A stretch of 64,000 nucleotides of DNA from Oryza sativa Japonica Group (Eukaryota > Streptophyta > Magnoliopsida > Poales > Poaceae), in NCBI RefSeq assembly GCF_034140825.1, contig NC_089036.1, positions 6,791,001-6,855,000 on the forward strand. Direction: 5' to 3'. Position numbers and translations under genes: made by a program. Position 1 is the stretch's first letter; each line of letters begins with the position of its first letter. The notes under the pieces were generated by a model. The model searched no databases. It was given only the letters and a program-made list of their open reading frames with translations, and was not told where the DNA came from. Below, one piece after another: positions 48,040 through 61,030 of the stretch.

Positions 48040-51000
48040 ATGGCCAACAAACGGTACGCAAGCTTCTTCCTGTTCTTTATGATGCCATTTTCTCTCCTGC
48101 ACAAATCGTACCCGCAGTTGGTGAATCAATCTAGTGATGAACACCAAATCCTCCTTGAGATCAAGAGACACTGGGGGAGCTCACCTGTTTTAGGTAGATG
48201 GAGCTCCAATTCTGCTGCTCACTGCAATTGGGGAGGAATCACATGCACAGATGGTGTGGTGACTGGCATCTCTCTACCAAATCAAACCTTCATCAAACCA
48301 ATTCCTCCCTCCATTTGCCTCCTCAAGAACCTCACCCACTTGGATGTCTCCTACAACAACATATCCTCTCCATTCCCTACAATGCTCTACAATTGCTCCA
48401 ATCTCAAGTACCTTGACCTTTCGAACAACGCCTTTGCTGGGAAGCTCCCAAATGATATAAATAGTCTACCAGCGCTGCTCGAGCATCTCAACCTTTCATC
48501 TAATCACTTCACTGGCAGAATTCCACCATCAATTGGACTGTTCCCAAGGCTGAAGTCGCTGCTCCTTGACACCAATCAGTTTGATGGGAGGTACCCAGCT
48601 GAGGATATCAGCAATCTTGCTGACCTTGAGAGGCTGACACTAGCAGTCAATCCATTTGTCCCGGCTCCCTTTCCAATGGAGTTTGGTAGGTTGACACGTC
48701 TGACTTACTTGTGGCTGTCAAATATGAATATTACCGGTGAAATCCCTGAAAGCCTATCCAGCCTCAGAGAGCTCAACGTCTTGGACTTATCATCGAACAA
48801 GATCCAAGGAAAAATTCCAAGGTGGATCTGGCAACATAAGAAACTTCAGATTCTGTACCTGTATGCAAACAGATTCACCGGTGAGATTGAATCCAACATC
48901 ACAGCCTTGAACTTGGTGGAGATTGATGTTTCTGCAAATGAGTTAACAGGAACAATACCAGATGGATTTGGTAAGATGACCAACCTTACCTTATTGTTTC
49001 TCTACTTTAACAAGCTGAGTGGATCAATACCACCAAGCGTTGGGCTGCTGCCAAAGCTTACTGACATTCGGTTATTCAATAACATGCTCTCTGGATCGCT
49101 CCCATCAGAGCTTGGTAAGCACTCACCACTGGCCAATCTTGAGGTCTCCAATAATAACCTCTCTGGGGAGCTACCAGAAGGCCTCTGCTTCAACAGGAAG
49201 CTATATAGCATTGTTGTGTTCAATAACAGCTTTTCTGGAAAACTTCCATCTTCATTGGATGGTTGCTATCCGTTGCAAAATTTGATGTTGTACAATAATA
49301 ATTTTTCTGGAGAGTTCCCCAGGAGCCTTTGGTCAGTGGTGACAGATCAGCTAAGTGTAGTTATGATACAGAACAACAATTTCTCTGGCACATTCCCCAA
49401 ACAGCTCCCATGGAACTTCACACGTCTTGACATCAGCAACAACAGATTCTCAGGTCCCATTCCAACATTGGCAGGCAAAATGAAAGTATTCAGAGCAGCA
49501 AACAACTTGCTCTCTGGTGAAATTCCCTGGGATCTGACAGGCATTTCACAAGTCAGATTGGTTGATCTTTCTGGGAATCAAATTAGTGGCTCACTACCCA
49601 CGACAATTGGAGTGCTGATGAGGCTAAACACACTTTACCTAAGTGGAAATCAGATATCTGGTAATATCCCAGCAGGGTTTGGGTTTATTACAGGGCTGAA
49701 CGACCTAGACCTCTCATCGAATAAGCTATCTGGTGAGATCCCGAAGGATTCTAATAAGCTGCTGCTCAGTTTTCTGAATCTCTCTATGAACCAACTCACT
49801 GGGGAAATTCCGACATCATTGCAAAACAAAGCATATGAGCAGAGCTTCCTATTCAACCTAGGCCTCTGTGTCTCATCGAGCAATTCACTCCAAAATTTCC
49901 CTATCTGCAGGGCAAGAGCAAACATCAACAAGGATCTGTTCGGAAAGCATATAGCCCTCATTTCTGCTGTTGCCAGCATTATACTCTTGGTTTCGGCAGT
50001 GGCTGGTTTCATGCTCTTAAGAAGGAAAAAGCATCTACAAGATCACTTGTCATGGAAGTTAACACCCTTCCACGTATTGCATTTCACCGCAAATGACATT
50101 CTTTCTGGGCTCTGCGAGCAGAATTGGATTGGAAGTGGCAGGTCTGGCAAGGTGTACCGGGTTTATGCTGGAGATAGAACAAGTGGTGGCAGGATGATGG
50201 CTGTCAAAAAGATATGGAACATGCAAAATATTGATAACAAGCTGGAGAAGGACTTCCTTGCAGAGGTTCAGATATTGGGAGAGATCAGGCACACAAACAT
50301 TGTCAAGCTTCTATGCTGCATCTCAAGTTCAGAGGCAAAGCTTCTGATCTACGAGTACATGGAAAACGGCAGCCTACATCAATGGCTTCACCAGAGGGAA
50401 AGAATTGGTGTGCCAGGACCTCTGGATTGGCCAACAAGATTGCAAATTGCCATCGACTCAGCGAGAGGCCTTTGCTACATGCATCACCATTGCTCGCCTC
50501 CCATAGTGCATCGAGATGTCAAGTGTGCCAACATCCTTCTGGATCACAACTTCAGAGCAAAGATGGCAGATTTTGGGCTTGCAAAGATTCTTCTCAAAGC
50601 TGGAGACGACGAGTCATTTTCTGCTATAGCTGGAACTTTTGGCTACATGGCACCAGGTGATAGCTGAAAAGAACAACTTTGATGAGTATATACTTGCATA
50701 TTACCTGAAACACTAAATTGTTTACACTTTGCAGAATATGGACATCGGCTCAAGGTAAACGAGAAGATCGATGTCTACAGCTTTGGTGTGGTCCTTCTGG
50801 AAATCATAACTGGTCGAGTGGCAAATGATGGTGGAGAGTACTATTGCTTGGCACAATGGGCATGGAGGCAGTACCAAGAATATGGTTTGTCAGTTGATCT
50901 TCTCGATGAGGGAATCAGAGACCCAACCCATGTTGAGGACGCATTGGAGGTGTTTACACTTGCTGTGATTTGTACTGGGGAGCATCCTTCAATGCGGCCA

Positions 51001-51111
51001 TCAATGAAAGACGTACTGAATATTCTTATCCAATTTGACCGTAAATCTACAAGGATTCAGGGTAGCTTGAAACATGCTGTCTCTGATGAAACAACACTTC
51101 TTGAATCCTAG
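48040..51111 (+). CDS. LRR receptor-like kinase, subfamily XI (HSL/CLAVATA1-like)
   Basis: Two exons (48040-50656 and 50735-51111) encode 997 residues. Order: signal peptide (about 1-26), N-terminal cap with CNWGGITC, about 20 leucine-rich repeats of the LxxLxLxxNxxxGxIP plant type, a short juxtamembrane region, one membrane segment (about 638-660), then a kinase domain. The kinase has P-loop GSGRSGKVY (about 698), catalytic Lys in AVKK (about 723), HRDVKCANIL (His824, Asp826), DFGLA (Asp844) and APE. It is therefore an RD kinase with all catalytic residues, expected at the plasma membrane as a peptide receptor. Ligand cannot be deduced. The only intron lies within the APE codon; if retained, translation stops two codons later, before the C-lobe. 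Related genes form clusters in rice, but no second copy lies in this window. Confidence 0.96.
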
Positions 51112-52250
51112 CTAAGCAGCACTTAATGAGAATATATGGTTCCTGGTGTAGGTGATTATTCTTTTCATTTGCAACAACTAGATGATGCTTATTACAGGCC
51201 AGTGATTACTACTGTTTAACTTTTATGTTGACATGATAAAGAATATGAAGTGTGCAATCACTAAATTTTGTTTAACTTGCGAACTAAATGCCATTACATA
51301 AAGTTATCTTCAGATTATTACAAACACTCCATTTTCCAAAGCAGAGGTGCACAGATCGCTAAAAAAGGACGGTGCACTGCGACTGGGAGATAGTAATATG
51401 GAACTGTATATGAATGTTTGCGCATGTTTGACGACGAAATTTCTTGAATTCATTTGGTCAGCATGCACACGATGTTAATTATATATGACAATTTGGATTA
51501 ACAAAAAAAGGTAATGCAGAAACTCCCTTATTATGTGGAGACAAATTGGACCTTATCATCTCTAGAAAAAAAACGAAAATGTAATGGCCATAGGTTACTC
51601 CAAGCAAGTTACAATTATTGAGAACTTCTTGTTTTTCTTAGAGGAGACGAAACTAACAGTTTTTATAGGAAAAAAAAGGGTATCTGAATTGATTCCAACA
51701 ATTTACATGCATGAAGGGAGTAAAGCATTTGCTCTTGGTACCTTCAAAAGGCAGATTTTATTTTTAACCCAGGAAAAGGGTGTATTATTCAGGCTAATCG
51801 AAATCAAAAACCCCAAACAATTTGGCATACCTACTAACGGATTTGATCCAACATGGAAACACAAACGCGCGGAGATTACATGTATAAGGGCCAGCGGCGG
51901 CGGGCTTACTCGGTGGTTCCGCACGGAGGCGCGAAGACGGCGGCTGCGCCGCCGCCACCGCCGCCGCCGACGCCGGCGGCCGCCGCGATGGGGGCGGCTC
52001 GCGGTGGATGCAGGAAGGTTTGCGGTTGGCATGAGCGGATGACATGTGGACCCACCTGTCAGCAGCTCGTCTTTCTGCTCCTCGTCCATGAGGCGCTCGT
52101 TTCATCACGGTAAAAAAGAGAGAAGAAATTATGGGTTGGATGTAAAAAAAATAAATCGCATCGATGATAAAAAAAACTTACTAGTTGTGTGATCTAGTAC
52201 ACGGACTTAAGAATAGAACGTTTGAGTGTAATTAAATAGCTTGACGAGCG
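51112..52250. other. 3' flank and GC-rich orphan block
   Basis: The first few hundred bases are 3' UTR and spacer. At about 51890-52090 a GC-rich block stands out, open in several frames on both strands, with 'acatgtggacccacctgtcag' beside it, a phrase common near rice promoters and MULE ends. No protein family is recognised. Confidence 0.35.
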
Positions 52251-52798
52251 GGTATATCTTTATCTATTATAAAAGTTTTAGATGTTTTTACCGAAATTTT
52301 CCTACGTCACTCCTAATTGTTTCGGTTTAGTATATCATACGTACTCACGCGAGCAAACATCCATCCATCGTTGTGCGGTTCAGATCGATCACGCCGGCGC
52401 GAAGAAGTCCAGAAATTGTTTTGGAGTACGATGGCGGGTGAGGCAGCCACCGTGCTTCTCGGAGAGATTGTGTCCAATTCAGAACACAAATCCAACAAAT
52501 ATGGAATAATATATCTTCTCTGCTATTATAAAAATTGATGGTGTTTTTTTCGGTACTTTGGTACGTTATCCGTGTATGAGTCGGATTTTGAGTTCATTCG
52601 CTTTTGGAAATACATATCCGTATTTGATTCGGTTTTTAAGTTTCTTCGCTTTTGGAAATACGGAGAAGGAGTCGTATAAGAAATCTCTTTAAGAAGCTCG
52701 CATGCTAACTTGAGACGAACAGACTCCTAACTATAACTCATGATTTTTTATATATCCAAGTAAATTTCCACTATGAATTTCACCTTAACTAAACCATA
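52251..52798. mobile_element. Helitron-like 5' ends, tandem or nested
   Basis: Two related starts occur: 'atctttatctattataaaag' near 52256 and 'atcttctctgctattataaa' near 52512. Each is followed by T-rich sequence, as in rice non-autonomous Helitrons. In the second, the phrase 'cgcttttggaaatac' appears twice 54 bp apart. No matching 3' ends were found for these, so they may be fragments. Confidence 0.4.
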
Positions 52799-53304
52799 TC
52801 TCTATCTCTACTACTTAAAAAGAAGTGTTTCCATCGTCCGTCCGCGAAAAAAAATCGAGTGAAAAAAAAAATCAAATCCGATTATATGTGCCGCGGTAAA
52901 AAAAACAAATCGAATCCGATTCCGTCCGTGAAAAAGGGTGAAAAGTCGGGCGAAAAAAAAAGTCTGATTCAATTTGCTTCCGTCGTCCATTAAAATTTTC
53001 GACCGTAACATCAATTTTTTATCCGTAAATCCGATTGAAATCCAATAGGACAATCCAAAGAAAGAGAAAAGGAACGGGAAAAATAATAAAAAAACACAAA
53101 TTTTATCTCAACCCGCGGGAAGCTGCCGCCGTCGCTCGCCGCTGCTTGCAGCTGCCAACGCCATCAGATCCTCCCGGGAAAACCGATGCCGTCACTGGCA
53201 GTTTATGTCTAGAACTATCTCATATAACTCTCATGAAACTATAAAATAACTATAATCATTATCATTAGTTTTTTTCCCGTTGCAACGCACATGCATCTTT
53301 CTAA
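52799..53304 (+). mobile_element. Non-autonomous Helitron
   Basis: The 5' end TCTCTATCTCTACTACTTAA lies after an A, and the 3' end is 'cccgttgcaacgcacatgca' followed by 'tctttctaa'. The 3' end has the GC-rich self-pairing 'cgttgcaacg' typical of rice Helitrons and a CTRR-type terminus (CTAA). There is no terminal inverted repeat or target duplication, as expected for the class. It is about 506 bp and non-coding. Confidence 0.55.
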
Positions 53305-55160
53305 AAGCTTGATAATTTAGTATTTTGGTGCAACAAATTTGTTAAGTGTTGTTTTTTTTTATTAATGAGTGTTAGGTGAGCTTTTTTTTTCACGATATCA
53401 ATATTGCATCATATAGCACCACCGGTTAATCTTAATCTTTAAGAATTACGTTACATCCAATTTGCACCGCCGGTTAGGATTTTGTTTTCTTCACCATCTC
53501 AAATCTCAACCAAAATATAATATATTTTTTGACATAGTAAAGTTAATTGACGTTAAGTAGATACTTTAAATATGCTTACATAGATTTGCACCAGTATATT
53601 GACAAAATGAGTACTTAAAAATTGAATAAAATGCTTGAAATAATTAAGTTGTCACATCACTTTTTTTAAGTTATTGTACTAAAACTGTACCCACAAGTTT
53701 TTACACTCATTCGTTCATTTCTCAAGTTTTTTAAAGCATGTCACGAATAATTTGTGTATAATGATCAACAATAATCTAAAAATAACGGGCCTTAAATATC
53801 TTCCGAAGAATATAAATTTAACATATTCCATTATGGATTTGATATAAACTAGTGTTGCACTAGTTAGTACAGTTGTTATGTTTCCTTCCTGCAAAAGAAA
53901 TAGCATTTGGTAAAAATATCATGACTAGACAAAAGAAATAGCATTTGGTAAAAACATCATAACTAGACACAGCATGACTAAAGGCAAAAACTTAATGAGC
54001 GGGAAACCCTGATGTTTGTATAAGGTTGTTTCAATATAAATACTGAAAGATTGAGGCAAGTCTTATCATTGGAATAGTTCACATTTTCACATTAGGGCTA
54101 TATACATATTTTGTTTGTTTTCAAATGGTTATCCATGACTAGCCCGAATCATGAGATCTTGGAGGAAAACAGTAATATTGGGTCAAGAAGCTGAAGAGCC
54201 TCTATCATTCTGTCCTTTTAAGTCAACAATATTTACGATAATAGTAGATTTTATAGGAGTCCTGAGAATAGTGTGACGCTTGCATTCAACCTGATGTTCG
54301 CGGTAGTGAACGGACGTCGCGCTCGGGGTGGTATGCAAGTGTTCTCTTCTTCGGTTGTGGTTTGGAAACGAGAGGTTGTGTGGGCGTTGTTATGATCCGG
54401 AGGGTGTGATTACCATGGCTTGCCCGCCTACCGCCGCCAAGGGAACGGCAATTCAGTCCACGCGTGAAAGCAACGCAACGAGCTGTTTAAATAACTCGGT
54501 GGCCTCCACTCGAATAACTCGATCGCTTCCTGGTCCACTGTATAAGCGCAGACCTCTTATTGAGGGAGGAGGGAGTGACGTCACGTGGTGCACGTAGACG
54601 TCGACTCAGATAATGGACATCCGGAAAATTACAACAAACTGATGGTTGGGATTGAAATGATGTATCGTAAAGGAATACAACAAGAAATTGATGGTTTCGT
54701 ATGTGGTTTAGATTAAAACCTGCTAGCCACCAAAGCTTCTTCTCCTCCTCGTGATATGGTTATTCTCTTGCACTATAACTCTGCTCCTAAAAAATTTTAA
54801 AATATGAAAAGGCACAATCTCAATCTCCTTAAAACTCATCTCAGTGAAACTCAAACTCAACGAGAATGTTACTCGCAGCTACTCGAAACTAGTGACTACT
54901 AATCCTAAAGCCCTTAAATGAGTGATTAATGAACTAATGATCATTTGCCAGCGGCATAGTGAACTAATTATCATTCGACATAATAAGACTTTGTTTCTTT
55001 ATTGAAGGAGATGAAACTGAAAAATAATAAAAAAAAAGTACATATCTTAATTGATTCCAACAGTTTACAATATATAGGAGGGAACTTAAAAAGTCCTGGA
55101 TATACATCTACCCTATAATTCACCAACTCGTTTTACTCATCTTTCATCCTTACACTCTTA
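53305..55160. other. AT-rich spacer with a 38-bp tandem duplication
   Basis: No gene is recognised. At 53893-53968 a 38-bp unit (aaaagaaatagcatttggta and following bases) occurs twice with two differences. The frame at 54328-54597 has no family features. Confidence 0.5.
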
Positions 55161-55173
55161 CATTCATCACTTA

Positions 55174-56180
55174 ATGGTTCAGATCATCCCTGGAATATCT
55201 TGCTCAGATCCAACGTTTGAGGTCGCTCCCACCTCCCACCTCGCATTGCACCGGCAGGCAATCCCGTCTCCCGTCTTCCGCGCGATCCTCTTCTCCCTTC
55301 CTTCCGAAACCTCTCCCGTCTCCCGCACCCCTCTCCAATCCGTCCTACCTCCCCCTCACATTTCCTCCCCGCCCAGGTCGCCGACGCGCCGCCCTCAGAA
55401 GCCGCCTCCAGATCGCCGTCCAGCCTCCTCGCCCTCGTGCCGCAAGCATCAACCGTCTCGCCACAAACAGCCTCCTCCAGGATAAGCACGACGACTACCA
55501 TATACCCCCCATATAATGCTAAGGTCTGCCAAAAAAAATGCATCTTTTTGCCCCCCATCAGTTGGATCCTTGTCACCGCTGATTATAACCCCGCCTTGTC
55601 TGCTCCCATTGCGATGCATGTTTCTCAAGGCAAGGAAGTATGATCATGATAAAGCAATGCAAATGGGGCATAGATGCTGAGATGGAAAGGAAAGAGTTTG
55701 GAGCTGACACTGTCTTGGAGGTGATTAGAGATTCAGAGAGCATTTTAGTTGTTAAGTTACAGCGTCTAATTAATTTTTGGTTTTTCCTGGATTCACTATT
55801 GGGTTCTTGTGGTCAGGAGTTTGAGTTCGATGGTGATGACTGGGAAGGCTGGACGGTGTACATCGAGAAGGCTGGCAAGGTCGATCCGAACAAGCTGATG
55901 CATATCACCTCAGTATAGCGGTGCATCAAGTACCATGTGCAGAGTTTGAAAGAAATTTCAGGGACAAGGTCCCTGCTTGCACATTGGCAGCCAAGAGGCA
56001 TATTGATTTCAGTATTTCACAACATACTGAAATTCTCAGATACTGCAAAGGTGATCACCATATATACATATGTGAAAAGAAACTTTTGAAAAAAGAAAAA
56101 ATAAATCCTTTATTAATATATTATGATGCACATTTTGATCAATTTATACTTCTAACTTTGTTATATTTAGGATATTTTTA
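55174..56180 (+). other. Possible small gene or gene fragment, unknown function
   Basis: A proline- and arginine-rich frame (55174-55485) is followed by a frame at 55640-55918 that ends EFEFDGDDWEGWTVYIEKAG with KVDPNKLMHITSV and a stop. The second half of that frame begins after a plausible acceptor (gtggtcag, 55817), and the codon use there is more gene-like than the surroundings. I recognise no family. It could be the last exon of a small gene or a captured exon. Confidence 0.25.
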
Positions 56181-56911
56181 AAAAATATTTAAGTTAGACC
56201 ACCCAAATTGAAATCCTAAATACACCACTTGCTGTGTATAGTGTTGTATGGTGACTGCAAGTGCCATGATTTGTCATCGAAGAAGATTAGCTCTGCTCGG
56301 ATAAGCTGATAGCCACTACAACGATAATACTCAGCAATATATGCTTGGGATTGTTGTAGCTGCAGCCGTAGCCATCATAGTCGAGCAGGGCAGCCAATCA
56401 CATCTTAATTCTGAGTTCAAATTAGAACTAATTAAAACAGTTAATTTGTTTAGGTTCTTGATTGCCAGAGTACACTTCTTGAAGTAATTAACAAAATGTT
56501 AGCATCAACTAGCTGTGCCTATCAACCTTTGTCAAACTATTAGCTGTCTGTATTTATACAGCTATATCTGTTCAGCTTACCAATTTTTAGAAATGTTCTT
56601 ACCTTCATAGCACCTATTGAGTCCAGATGAAGGCCATGTATAGGTACTTTTAGTATCCTGATTTCAATTTGTAGTCCCTTTGAAATAGTTCAATTCAGAT
56701 CTTCTGAAATAGGACATTGTGTCCAACCTAACTTAAAGCTGATTGTTGCTTAGTTTCCTTAGATAGTTCTAAATGTCCATTATGAAGGTTCAAAAGCAAC
56801 ACACCTAGCTACTTTAATTTTGTGACTATTTTTAGAGTTTGGTGATTTTCAGAACTGAAGGGCACCATAGAATATGCTCAATAAATAAATGTTTAAGAGG
56901 CAATGGCTATC
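56181..56911. other. Spacer
   Basis: AT-rich sequence with no open frame of note, RNA gene or repeat ends. Confidence 0.5.
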
Positions 56912-57158
56912 GCCTAAGGGAGTGTTTGAGGAGAAGGGGATTGAGGAGATTGGGAAGATACGCAAAACGAGGTGAGCCATTAGCTCATAATTAATTGAGT
57001 ATTAACTATTTTAAATTCCAAAAATGGATTAGTATGATTTTTTAAAGCAACTTTCCTATTGAATTTTTTTGCAAAAAACGCACCGTTTAGTAGTTTGAAA
57101 AGCGTGCGCGCGGAAAACGAGAGCCAATCTCCCCTATCACCCCTAAACGAACGATGCC
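56912..57158. mobile_element. MITE of the three-copy family, fullest copy
   Basis: Left end 'gggagtgtttgaggagaagg' and right end 'tcacccctaaacgaacgatg' pair as imperfect inverted repeats that also include 'gattggg' and 'ccaatct'. The body has the shared 'attaattgagtattaacta' phrase. CCTAA flanks both sides (before 56917 and after 57157), a possible target duplication. Confidence 0.6.
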
Positions 57159-57195
57159 TAACACAAGTTCTTCTTTCACATATTTATATAACATA

Positions 57196-57431
57196 CTCCC
57201 TCCGTCCCAAAATAAGTGCAGTTTTGCACTATTCACATTCAACGTTTGACCGTCCGTCTTATTTAAAAATTTTTTATGATTAGTATTTTTATTGCTATTA
57301 GATGATAAAACATGAATAGTACTTTATGTGTGACTAAATGTTTTTAATTTTTTCACAAATTTTTCAAATAAGACGGACGGTCAAACGTTGAACGTGAATA
57401 GTGCAAAACTGCACTTATTTTGGGATGGAGG
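57196..57431. mobile_element. Stowaway MITE with long inverted arms
   Basis: Begins CTCCCTCCGTCCCAAAATAA, ends with its reverse complement (TTATTTTGGGATGGAGGTAG type), with TA on both sides (57194-57195 and 57432-57433). The inverted arms extend about 80 bp ('gcagttttgcactattcac', 'caacgtttgaccgtccgtct'). Confidence 0.92.
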
Positions 57432-57433
57432 TA

Positions 57434-58187
57434 GTATTCTATAATGCCCTTGTTTGGGGCAACCTGGAGCTAAGTCCCTTTTTTTAAAAAAAGGAACCTG
57501 GAGCTTTGGTTGATGAATAATGAGTTTTGCAGGTTCTGTTCTGTGCAGCACAATAGCAGATAACGATTTAATTTCAACCTTTTCAGTTGTAGCTGCCCGA
57601 ATGAAAAATGCCTGAACATGCCTGAAGATGAGTAGATCTTTTGCAAGTCTTGATTTGTGCACCTCATCAGATGGCTGCCAGAGCATGAAAAATTCCTGAG
57701 TATGATTAGGCTGTTTGCAAATCTTGGATTTGTGCCCCTCATACTGTATGTGCACATCTTTAGACTTTAGACCTGAAGACATTATCCTCTTGTTGTAAAC
57801 TTTGTTATATATACCAACATGTAGTAAACATCCATTAATTGATTTTATAAGATTAAGACTAACAAAATGAAACACATTTTTGAAAAATGCCCGACCATGA
57901 ATAAGAACTTTAAAAATACAAACTTTCAATTAAAATGGAGTGTGTTAACATTTAAAATATTTTTTTAGGAGCTACATGTCCTAAGGCATGACGTAAATTA
58001 TGTTGGATCATGGCAATTTTCAAGAGTTGCATGTCTTTTCAGACCGGAATAATAAACTTGAACATATTCTGGAGCCTACATCTATTATATGCGTAATTGT
58101 TGAAACACATGTTTTTCAGTCTGATTTGTATTACCAAAAAGGAGTAACATTAAATATAGTCGTAGCGTAGCACGTGCATATTACTAG
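57434..58187. mobile_element. Spacer ending in a Helitron-like 3' terminus
   Basis: The sequence ends 'cgtagcgtagcacgtgcata' then 'ttactag' before T (CTAG at 58184-58187), a Helitron-type 3' end. The matching 5' end was not found, so the element's extent is uncertain. Open frames on the minus strand (57381-57929) run into the Stowaway element and look spurious. Confidence 0.35.
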
Positions 58188-58250
58188 TAATACACAGTTA
58201 GTTAGTTAGGTTAATTATCTAATTAAGTAAATGATTATGTGTGAAAAATA

Positions 58251-58484
58251 CTACCTCCGTTTTTTAATAGATGACGCCGTTGACTTTTTCTCACATATTT
58301 GACCACTCGTCTTATTCAAAAATTTTATGCAAATATATAAGATATAAATCACACTTAAAGTACTATAAATGATAAAACAACTCATAACAAAATAAATTAT
58401 AATTACGTAAATTTTTTGAATAAGACGAATGGTCAAACATGTGAGAAAAAGTCAACGGCGTCATCTATTAAAAAACGGAGGTAG
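58251..58484. mobile_element. Stowaway-like MITE, copy 2 of a recently active family
   Basis: Same ends and interior as the copy at 47142-47372, with TA on both sides (58249-58250 and 58485-58486). The terminal arms of this copy pair almost perfectly. Confidence 0.92.
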
Positions 58485-58499
58485 TAATTGTTACCCGTG

Positions 58500-60360
58500 T
58501 TGGCGGTTTGGTTTGGTTTGGTCCTGCGGGTTGAACGGGTTTGAACCAAACCGTGAACACCCTGAGACCGTACCACCCGGACCGCCGGCAGCGGCGCTCG
58601 CCCCCGCCCTCTCCACCGGGATGGACGCCATCCGCCGCCAGACGCTGAGCCCTATCCGATGATGCTTGCCCCCTGTCTGCTCTGCTCTCTCTCTCTCTCT
58701 CTGCTCACGTGTGGATAGAACATGAAAGACTACTGGACTGTGTTTCGCTGGATGGTGCTGGTGGTTCGACTGAGGGACGATGGGTTATTGTGTGCTGCTG
58801 CTATGTATCTTTTTTTCTTTTCTTGATTAGAGATCGGGTTTGCATCGCCCACCGATTTGTCAACATCTGCATTTCTCCCGATATCGGCATCGCATCCAGC
58901 TTCCTCTTTGTCGTTCTGCCCCTTGCATTTTTGGCCTGATCACCCGTTCAAGCTCTCGGCTACAACGACTTTTTCGACCGATGATCTTCAAGCACGTCTA
59001 CTACGCCATCGAGCTTTGGGCTGCTACTACGTCGCACCCTACTACTATTGTAGTGCCGCTGCCTGTAGTCCACATCTACTGGTTGTTGTAGCGCTGAGAG
59101 GGGCGCCCTCCTCAGCATGGCCTCATTACCGGTGGACTTCTGGCCGTTGCATCGATATGAGGCTGCAGCTATGTCGTCTCTTCGGACCATAGCCTCGTTG
59201 CTTTCATCATCTTCATCGCCGCTCGCACATCGACACCCTTGTCATCCGCACTGATCATCTTCAGCCATCGGGTAATTCTTCGTCTACTTCAAGCATCGCC
59301 ACCGCGTCTCCAAGTTGCCATCATCGCTGCTCTAGGCCGGTGGTCCAATTACCCCTACATGGCTATCGGCGTCGTCGTCCAGGCCGTTGGTTCAGCTACT
59401 TCGTCTTCGTCTTCGTGCAACATGCCTCATCGCCAACGTCGCCGTATCTTCCTCGACTACACTTCGTTCTTCTCTGGCAAATGCATGCTGCTCCGGCAAT
59501 TCTATCCCTCTACGCTCTTCTCGTGCCGGAGGCTTTCTCTGCTAGTCTCCAGGTACATAATCATCAAGTATTAATCGTAGTTTAATTTATGCATCAATTT
59601 TACTGTGTCTTGCGCTACAACTTCAGCACCCTCCGGGTCTTTTGTTGTCTTGGATTTCTAATTAATGATTTGGAGTGTACGTTTCTTGATCCATGCAGTG
59701 AACTCATGAGCATTGCACAGGATGGCCGACCAGAACTTCCTCTATTGGAAGAAGCCTCTGTTGCCGAAATTGCATATTGTAAACAAAAATGTGTTTTCAT
59801 TGCACAGATCGCTGCACTGTTTGGTTTTTTACTACTCACAGTGCTCTTCTGCTGCTGTAATAGCAAGAGATTGTGGAATAGCACCTACTAGCCACCAGAT
59901 CAGAAGTCCCAAATCTTTTGAGTACATATAATCTTTTGAGTCCCAAACCCAAATCAGGAGGAGGTTTGGCTTGAACAGAGTACGTATTTGAACATTCGGT
60001 TGGAAAAATAATAGGTTTATGTGGATCTACAGTTTAACTAATTGTTTATCAGCTCTTGTAATCTTTGAGACTGTACATTCAAAAGTAGAATGTATATTGA
60101 TAAAGTGTGTCACTTAATTATTATCATATATATAATGGTAATTGATGGTAATGCTCTTTTTCAAAATTCTGTTGTAACATATGGGCAATATGTTTGTTTT
60201 TTTTCTGAAAAAAAACATATTCTTCCCGCATAAATTCTAATTGAAATTTCAAAAATATTCTTGGACAAATATTGTAGTGTATAAATGCTTATATTCCTGG
60301 ATAAAATTTAAAATTTTCAAATCCTTATATTATTAGATGGAGGAAGTAATGTTGGTAGTC
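58500..60360 (+). other. Unassigned region with weak coding signs
   Basis: A (CT)n tract lies at 58682-58701. A C- and T-rich block at 58830-59570 is open in several frames and resembles non-coding repeat DNA of rice more than a gene. A frame at 59589-59891 ends in a hydrophobic segment followed by a Cys cluster (FLLLTVLFCCCNSK), which could be a small tail-anchored protein fragment. I recognise no family. Confidence 0.3.
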
Positions 60361-60414
60361 GGCTCAGTTTGAACCTACTGAAGATTAAGATTAAGTACAA
60401 ACACGTGAAACAAG

Positions 60415-60590
60415 GAAGCCATTAACATATGATTAATTGAGTTTTAATTATTTTAAACATAAAAATAGATTTATTATATATTTTAAAGTAAATTTTGTAT
60501 AGAAAATTATCACACGAAACGTACCGTTTAGCGGGTTGAAAACATGCTAATGAAAATCAAGATAAAATATATACGTTAATCAGGTCCAAA
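60415..60590. mobile_element. MITE fragment, third copy of the family
   Basis: Shares 'catatgattaattgagtttt', the 'aaaaatagattta' body and 'cgtaccgtttagcgggttga' with the copies at 3212 and 56912. Ends are diverged. Confidence 0.5.
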
Positions 60591-60694
60591 CAGGGATCAG
60601 TGCTGAACTGATGAAGAAGTACATATTAATGCTCTGCTTCCTTCCTGCTACCAAGGTTGGCAGAGGAGGGGATCATGTCCTAGATGTGAAAATC

Positions 60695-60825
60695 CAGTAT
60701 ATATGCATGACTACATAAAAAACTGGATGAGCCACATAATCGATTGAATGTTAAAGTCCAGTATATATGTATGACTACATCACAAAAACTGGATGAGTCA
60801 CATTATCGATCGAATGTTAAGACAA
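60695..60825. repeat. Tandem duplication, about 67-bp unit
   Basis: 'gtccagtatatatgcatgac' through 'cgattgaatgttaa' is repeated directly with a few substitutions and one small gap. Confidence 0.85.
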
Positions 60826-60912
60826 ATCAATAATGTTTCGATATAAATATCAAAGCTAGTGCTATGGGAGAAACTTCATACGATTCTTTTGAAATTTCTA
60901 ATGTATTTTTTA

Positions 60913-61030
60913 AGGTGAATCAATTATGAGATGTTGGAGCAAAACAAGATAGAACTGTAGCATATAAAAGGTGAATCAATTATGAGATGTTGGAGCAAGA
61001 CAAGATAAAACTGTAGCATATAGAAAAGAG
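60913..61030. repeat. Tandem duplication, 57-bp unit
   Basis: 'gtgaatcaattatgagatgt' through 'ctgtagcatataaaag' occurs twice with only three or four differences. Confidence 0.9.
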
